The notes under the pieces are model-generated. The model saw only the letters and a program-made list of their open reading frames with translations. It ran no database searches and was not told the origin of the DNA. Source: Tamarix chinensis (lineage: Eukaryota > Streptophyta > Magnoliopsida > Caryophyllales > Tamaricaceae). From it: 64,000 nucleotides of DNA. Position numbers and translations under genes: made by a program. The stretch is taken from NCBI GenBank assembly GCA_030549775.1, contig CM060180.1:82429672-82493671 (forward strand), read 5' to 3'. This document shows positions 60,071-64,000 of the stretch, one piece after another; the stretch's first letter is position 1; every line of letters begins with the position of its first letter.

Positions 60071-62361
60071 TGCACCACTTTTACGAATTTACCACCACTA
60101 CATAAAATAATGATATTATTCTTATCATCTAAGTCCACCAACTTGTTATTAATCAACATAATACCCATTAGCAACTACATACATTAGATCACATACTTCA
60201 TAACCATAATTACTAGAATACCCTTAGACAATAATATCATTCAAGCCTTAGCAACATAATACATCATAAACAAGCATTTAACATTTCCATCAATAATCAA
60301 CCTTTTCCTTAGTTATCATACCTACACATAGCACAAAGCTATCATGCATTTCCCTTTTTCTTTCAATAAATGTAAACAACCATTTATATATCATGCTTGG
60401 CTCACAAAACATACATAAAATCATAATCAAATTCCTAATGTGCTAGCATACGTTTCCATGCATTTAAAGGAGGTTTAACGATTACCTCGATTCCCGCCAA
60501 AATAGACCTCACCGGTATTCCAATTTAAGGTTTAAGATTCAATTATCAAAACCAACACCTAAAAATAATATCAAGGTTTATTATGTTAGAACTCATAAAA
60601 ATATCAAGACATAAGGCTTTATAACAATTAATAGAATAATTAACTTAAAATATAATTATACCTTAAAATTAATAAACAAATAGATTAAGAAGTCTAGAAA
60701 CTCATGCTGCTAATGCAGCATGAGCTGCATGAAAATTTATGGGGAGGAGGGCTCGAAGGAGGGTAATAGAAAGAAATAAATACAATTTCGGGTTAGGATT
60801 TTTAGGCTAGGAAAAGAGGCATGTGGGGGTGGATTCAAGGAAAGAGAAGGATGCAGAGGTGGAGAGGGGGTGTAAGAGGTGGTCGGGGACGTGTTGATGG
60901 TGGCTAATGGTGGCGGAGGCGGCGGCAGCAAGGCTGCGAAGGTGGCGGTCGAATGGGGTGTCGAGGTGCAGGCTGGCGAGGAAGGAAAAGAAAAGGGAAA
61001 AGGGAAGGGGTGAAAGGGCTGGTTTCGAGAAAGTAAGGTATGGGGGTGGTAGAGGAGGTTGCAGGGAGGAGATTGGTGGTCTGGGCGGCGGCAGAGACGG
61101 CCGGACGGCAGAGAACGGCGGCGTTACAGGCGGCTGTCGAGAAGGTGAAAACAGGGAGGAAAAAAAAAGGAAGAAGGGAGAAAGAGGGTTGCGGGATGGG
61201 TCGGATGGTGTTGGGGCAGTGCAGGGCGGTAGTAGAAGGGTGAAAGAGGCAGTGCAGGGGCTGGGTAAGGCGGTCGTAGCGGCAGAGGGTGGCGGCGTTG
61301 AAATGCCCTGAAAAGTTCTAATTTTAAATAGTATATTTAAATGATATTTATTATGATAATTAATTAAATATAAATTATTTGATTAAAATAAAAGGAGATT
61401 AAGTAGGACAAATTAAGAAGAAACTTATTACTATTTTTGTTAGGAGAAATTTGGATATTTTAGCTAGTTAAGGATTTTGTTTTAGAAATTAACAAAATAA
61501 AGTATTTTATTTAAAATAAGGAGGATAAAATAGTTCCAAATTAATATTAATTTTATAAATAATTTAATGGAAGAAAATTAGGGTGTTTTGCTAATTAAAA
61601 TGGAATTTATGGAAAATATTTTAAATATCCTAATTTAGCCTAAAAAGGGGTTTAAATTTAATTTTATTTAAATATTATTATTTTTAAATATCCTAAATAT
61701 TCAGATTAATTTAATTGGCCCTAATCTAATTATTTTTCTCCTTTCCTTTTCCCCTTTTCCTTTTCTTTCTTCCTTTTTCCTTTTCTTTCTTCCTTTTTCC
61801 TTTTCTTTTTCTTTTTCCTCTTCTTCTCGCCGAACTAGGCCAGCTCGCGGCCCAGTTCTCCTTTTTCTTTTCTTCTTCTTCTTCGGCACGGCCCAGCCCG
61901 CGCCCGCGCGACGTCATCCGTCCGCTCCGTGCCACGCCGTGTTTTGCCTCTGTTTCCACCGAAACTCGTCGTTCCATTTAAACCCTTACCGCTCGCGCCG
62001 AACCGCCCGGTTTCCCATCTTTTTTTTCTTTCTCTTCCTTCGTGAACCGCCCGGCCAGCCCATCTTCTTCTTCCTCCTTCCTCCTCCGTCGCTGCGACGC
62101 AAGCTTCGACCCCGTCAATGGCTTCTCCGGCTACGGTAATTAATACCGGCCGTTTCTTGTCTCATTGTCTTCCTATTAACTCCAGAAATAACTTCATATA
62201 ATTATTTGACGTTAACTCTCGGCCTTTTCTCCTCCCCAACCTCTCGAAACCCCGAAGCCAACCCAAACGCCGACCGACCGTTTTCCGACGCCAACTGCCC
62301 AAATTCTTGCATTTAACACTTCCATGTCGAACTCCAGCTCCTCTTTATCCATTCCAACATC

Positions 62362-62369
62362 TATAAATA
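62362..62369 (+). promoter_or_regulatory. TATA box of E4 LTR
   Basis: TATAAATA, 1063 bases from the LTR start, matching E2. Confidence 0.6.
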
Positions 62370-63366
62370 GCCTAATGGTAGGACTTTTGGATTTCTTTTC
62401 TTCCCCGAAACCCTCGGCCCGAGCTGCCGCCACCCCAACTTCAGACGCCTCATCCGCCACCTTCGGCCAACATCAGCGCCACCGAAACATTCCATTCTCT
62501 TCCCTGAAAATTCCTCTAGTTAACCAGACTATTTTTACCTCTCGATTATTCTTGCACGAGCCTCCATAGCCGTGCCAAGTTGGATGCTCGTTCTCGCCGG
62601 AATTTTGACCCCGAAGCCTTAAACCGCCTTCCACCGCCGTGCGCCGCCACCTTTGGCTGCACCACCACCATCATTTTGTCCCTCTCCTCTTGGGCAACAA
62701 TAAACACCTCTTATATCACCTCAATTCTCCCTATCTTTTTCCCAACATTCATCTTTCCCTCTTTTCTTCTATTTTTCCGGCCACAATCGCCGCCGCCGTG
62801 AACCACCGCCGGTGCCACCTATCCCCACCAGCTTAAGGTTTAACTCTAGACCCTCTCAACCATTTTCCATATTATTATAAGCCTTGATTTAATTTATTTC
62901 AATTATTTGCATATAATTACCATTATTATTATTCTTAATATGTTTTATTATTATTTGATGAGAAATTTTATTATGAATTTTACTTGCAGGGTGGAGAGTG
63001 GTAATGAAACAATATTATTGTTAGTTTCGAATTTTAAGTTATTAATTAAACTATTATGGGATTATTATCATTCTTCTTCTTCTTATTATTATTAATATTA
63101 TAATTATTAGAATACTTATTATTATCATTTTATTAATTATTCTGGAAAATCTTAGGCCCAAATTTTGTATTAACATTCGCACTTATGTATTTTAGTATTA
63201 TTATTCCTATTGTTCTTATAACCATTAATAATAATATTGTCATTATCTTTATTATTTCAATATTATTATATATGTTATTAATTTTATTATTAATATTAAT
63301 AAATAGTAGGTCATTAGTTATAAGTAGGGTCGAAACCCCACTTTAAATTTTAAAGCTTATATATTA

Positions 63367-63369
<3 letters not shown>

Positions 63370-63411
<42 letters not shown>
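63370..63411. repeat. (TTA)n microsatellite in E4
   Basis: About 14 uninterrupted TTA units. Shorter TTA runs occur at the same module position in E2 (52385-52411). Confidence 0.95.
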
Positions 63412-63704
63412 TTGATATTATCTTTATTTATAATATTTAGTTATTATAGAATTATTATTATTATCTTTACTCATATTATTTTGGTGAAGGGCAGAAACCC
63501 TTATATCACCTTTTTATTTTGAACTGCCTTAGTTTTATTATTAATATTCTACTAGTATTTGGTAGAGTCAATTCTAATATAATAATTTGTAATTAAAAAT
63601 AAGGTCTTGGGATTAGTTAGAAATGATAGCATTCTTAAGAGAAAACCTAATCCTAGTATTTTTCCCATAGTAGGTGAGCCCAACCAAAGTCCTCAAGTGG
63701 TATA

Positions 63705-63740
63705 GGAGCGTGCTCCAAGACAGGTGACGTTTTAGGTAAG
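63705..63740 (+). promoter_or_regulatory. Conserved GGAGCGTGCTCC hairpin and GGTAAG site (E4)
   Basis: Same block as E2 52708-52743: GGAGCGTGCTCCAAGAC followed by GACGTTTTAGGTAAG. Distance from TATA to GGTAAG is 1373 bases, against 1329 in E2. Confidence 0.55.
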
Positions 63741-64000
63741 GGGTGCTAAGGCCATACTTGTATTATGTGATTTTATGCTATGCATGCCATGTGATGTTAG
63801 TTATAGTGCATTTCGTGTGAATGTTGTATAATTGTTATTAATACAGCATGATTATGGGATTGAAGTATGTTGGTGTGGATAAATGGTGGCAGGAGAATCA
63901 TATGTACATTGATGTTGTATTGTTGTATAATGTGGTTTCAAGACATGCATGATGTGATTGTAAAATAATGATGGAGTTGTAAATTATTAATGAGGTTGCT

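Larger units (their letters stand above)
57415..61298 (-). mobile_element. E3: giant LTR on the minus strand, truncated by E4
   Basis: Left edge TGTAACACCCCC; preceding AATAT would be its target duplication. Reading leftwards from 61298 it has: GC-rich block (60730-61298, reversed pyrimidine block), 29-bp minisatellite (58960-60070), GAAAGACCTCGAGATCGGGA box (near 58700), CCACTATTATAACCGGTGG array (58118-58270), hairpins, terminus. Its 5' end is missing: E4 starts at 61299 inside its GC-rich block. The rest should lie beyond E4, outside the window. Confidence 0.75.
61299..64000 (+). mobile_element. E4: giant LTR (5' part), nested in E3, runs off the window
   Basis: Starts TGAAATGCCCTGAAAA inside the GC-rich block of E3. 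It has the AT start, CpG-rich pyrimidine block (61740-62840), TATA box, GGAGCGTGCTCC and GGTAAG. It is homologous to E2 throughout. The 3' part is beyond base 64000, so solo LTR or full element cannot be decided. Open frames at 61701-62836 are composition artefacts. Confidence 0.8.

Noticed and set aside
60737..62836. Open frames rich in Gly/Arg or Lys/Glu
   Set aside because: Same pyrimidine/purine block in E3 and E4. The lysine-rich frames are the reverse of CCTTTTC repeats.
1..64000. Host genes, tRNA, rRNA, organelle or viral inserts
   Set aside because: I found no stretch with recognisable host protein domains, tRNA cloverleaf or rRNA sequence; all coding similarity is to retrotransposons.

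Overview
This is plant nuclear DNA from a repeat-dense, gene-poor (heterochromatin-like) region. I find no intact host gene, tRNA, rRNA or CRISPR array. Almost everything I can assign is retrotransposon debris: plant-type Ty3/gypsy elements, giant long terminal repeats (LTRs), an Athila-like fragment and a plant L1-type LINE. Nearly all coding stretches are broken by stops, frameshifts or deletions. Most long open frames lie in pyrimidine-rich or simple-repeat DNA and are not genes. The species cannot be named from the sequence alone.

Layout. (1) 1-3857, minus: element A, a gypsy element cut by the window edge (RT fragment, protease, gag, 5' LTR). (2) 3858-4467 and 10124-10739, plus: one giant LTR split by composite element B (4468-10118, minus). 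B has outer LTRs, a perfect 5-bp target duplication ATAGT and an extra internal LTR carrying its own primer-binding site. (3) 10740-14356, resuming at 19125: remains of a minus-strand giant-LTR element, with a 1-kb plus-strand LTR (12801-13829) inside. (4) 14357-19124: giant solo LTR E1. (5) About 19950-25200: diverged giant-LTR pieces on both strands. (6) About 25300-29245, plus: Athila-like LTR, gag and protease remnants. (7) 29246-34863: further giant-LTR pieces. (8) 34868-40855, minus: element C, gypsy, both LTRs present, RT core deleted. (9) 41139-49929, plus: giant LTR E8, split by an internally deleted LINE (45014-48276, minus, 9-bp target duplication). (10) 50388-55072, plus: giant solo LTR E2 with perfect TCAAC duplication. 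(11) 55073-57414: diverged giant-LTR pieces. (12) 57415-61298, minus: giant LTR E3, cut by E4 (61299 to window end, plus).

Elements A, B and C belong to one chromovirus-like lineage (tRNA-iMet primer site, gag-pol order, pol reading frame running through the polypurine tract into the LTR, as reported for CRM-type elements). The giant LTRs (about 4.7 kb, TGTAAYGCCCC...GGGGTGTTACA) resemble Del/Tekay-type LTRs. They share a fixed order of modules: AT-rich start, pyrimidine-rich region with TATA box, splice-donor-like GGTAAG, minisatellite, CCACC...ATAGTGG array, two hairpins, terminus. The insertions give a relative order of events: E4 interrupts E3, the LINE interrupts E8, E1 interrupts a minus-strand LTR, and B interrupts an older giant LTR. 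CpG-rich copies (E2, E3, E4) look younger than CpG-depleted ones (E1, E5, E8, E10).
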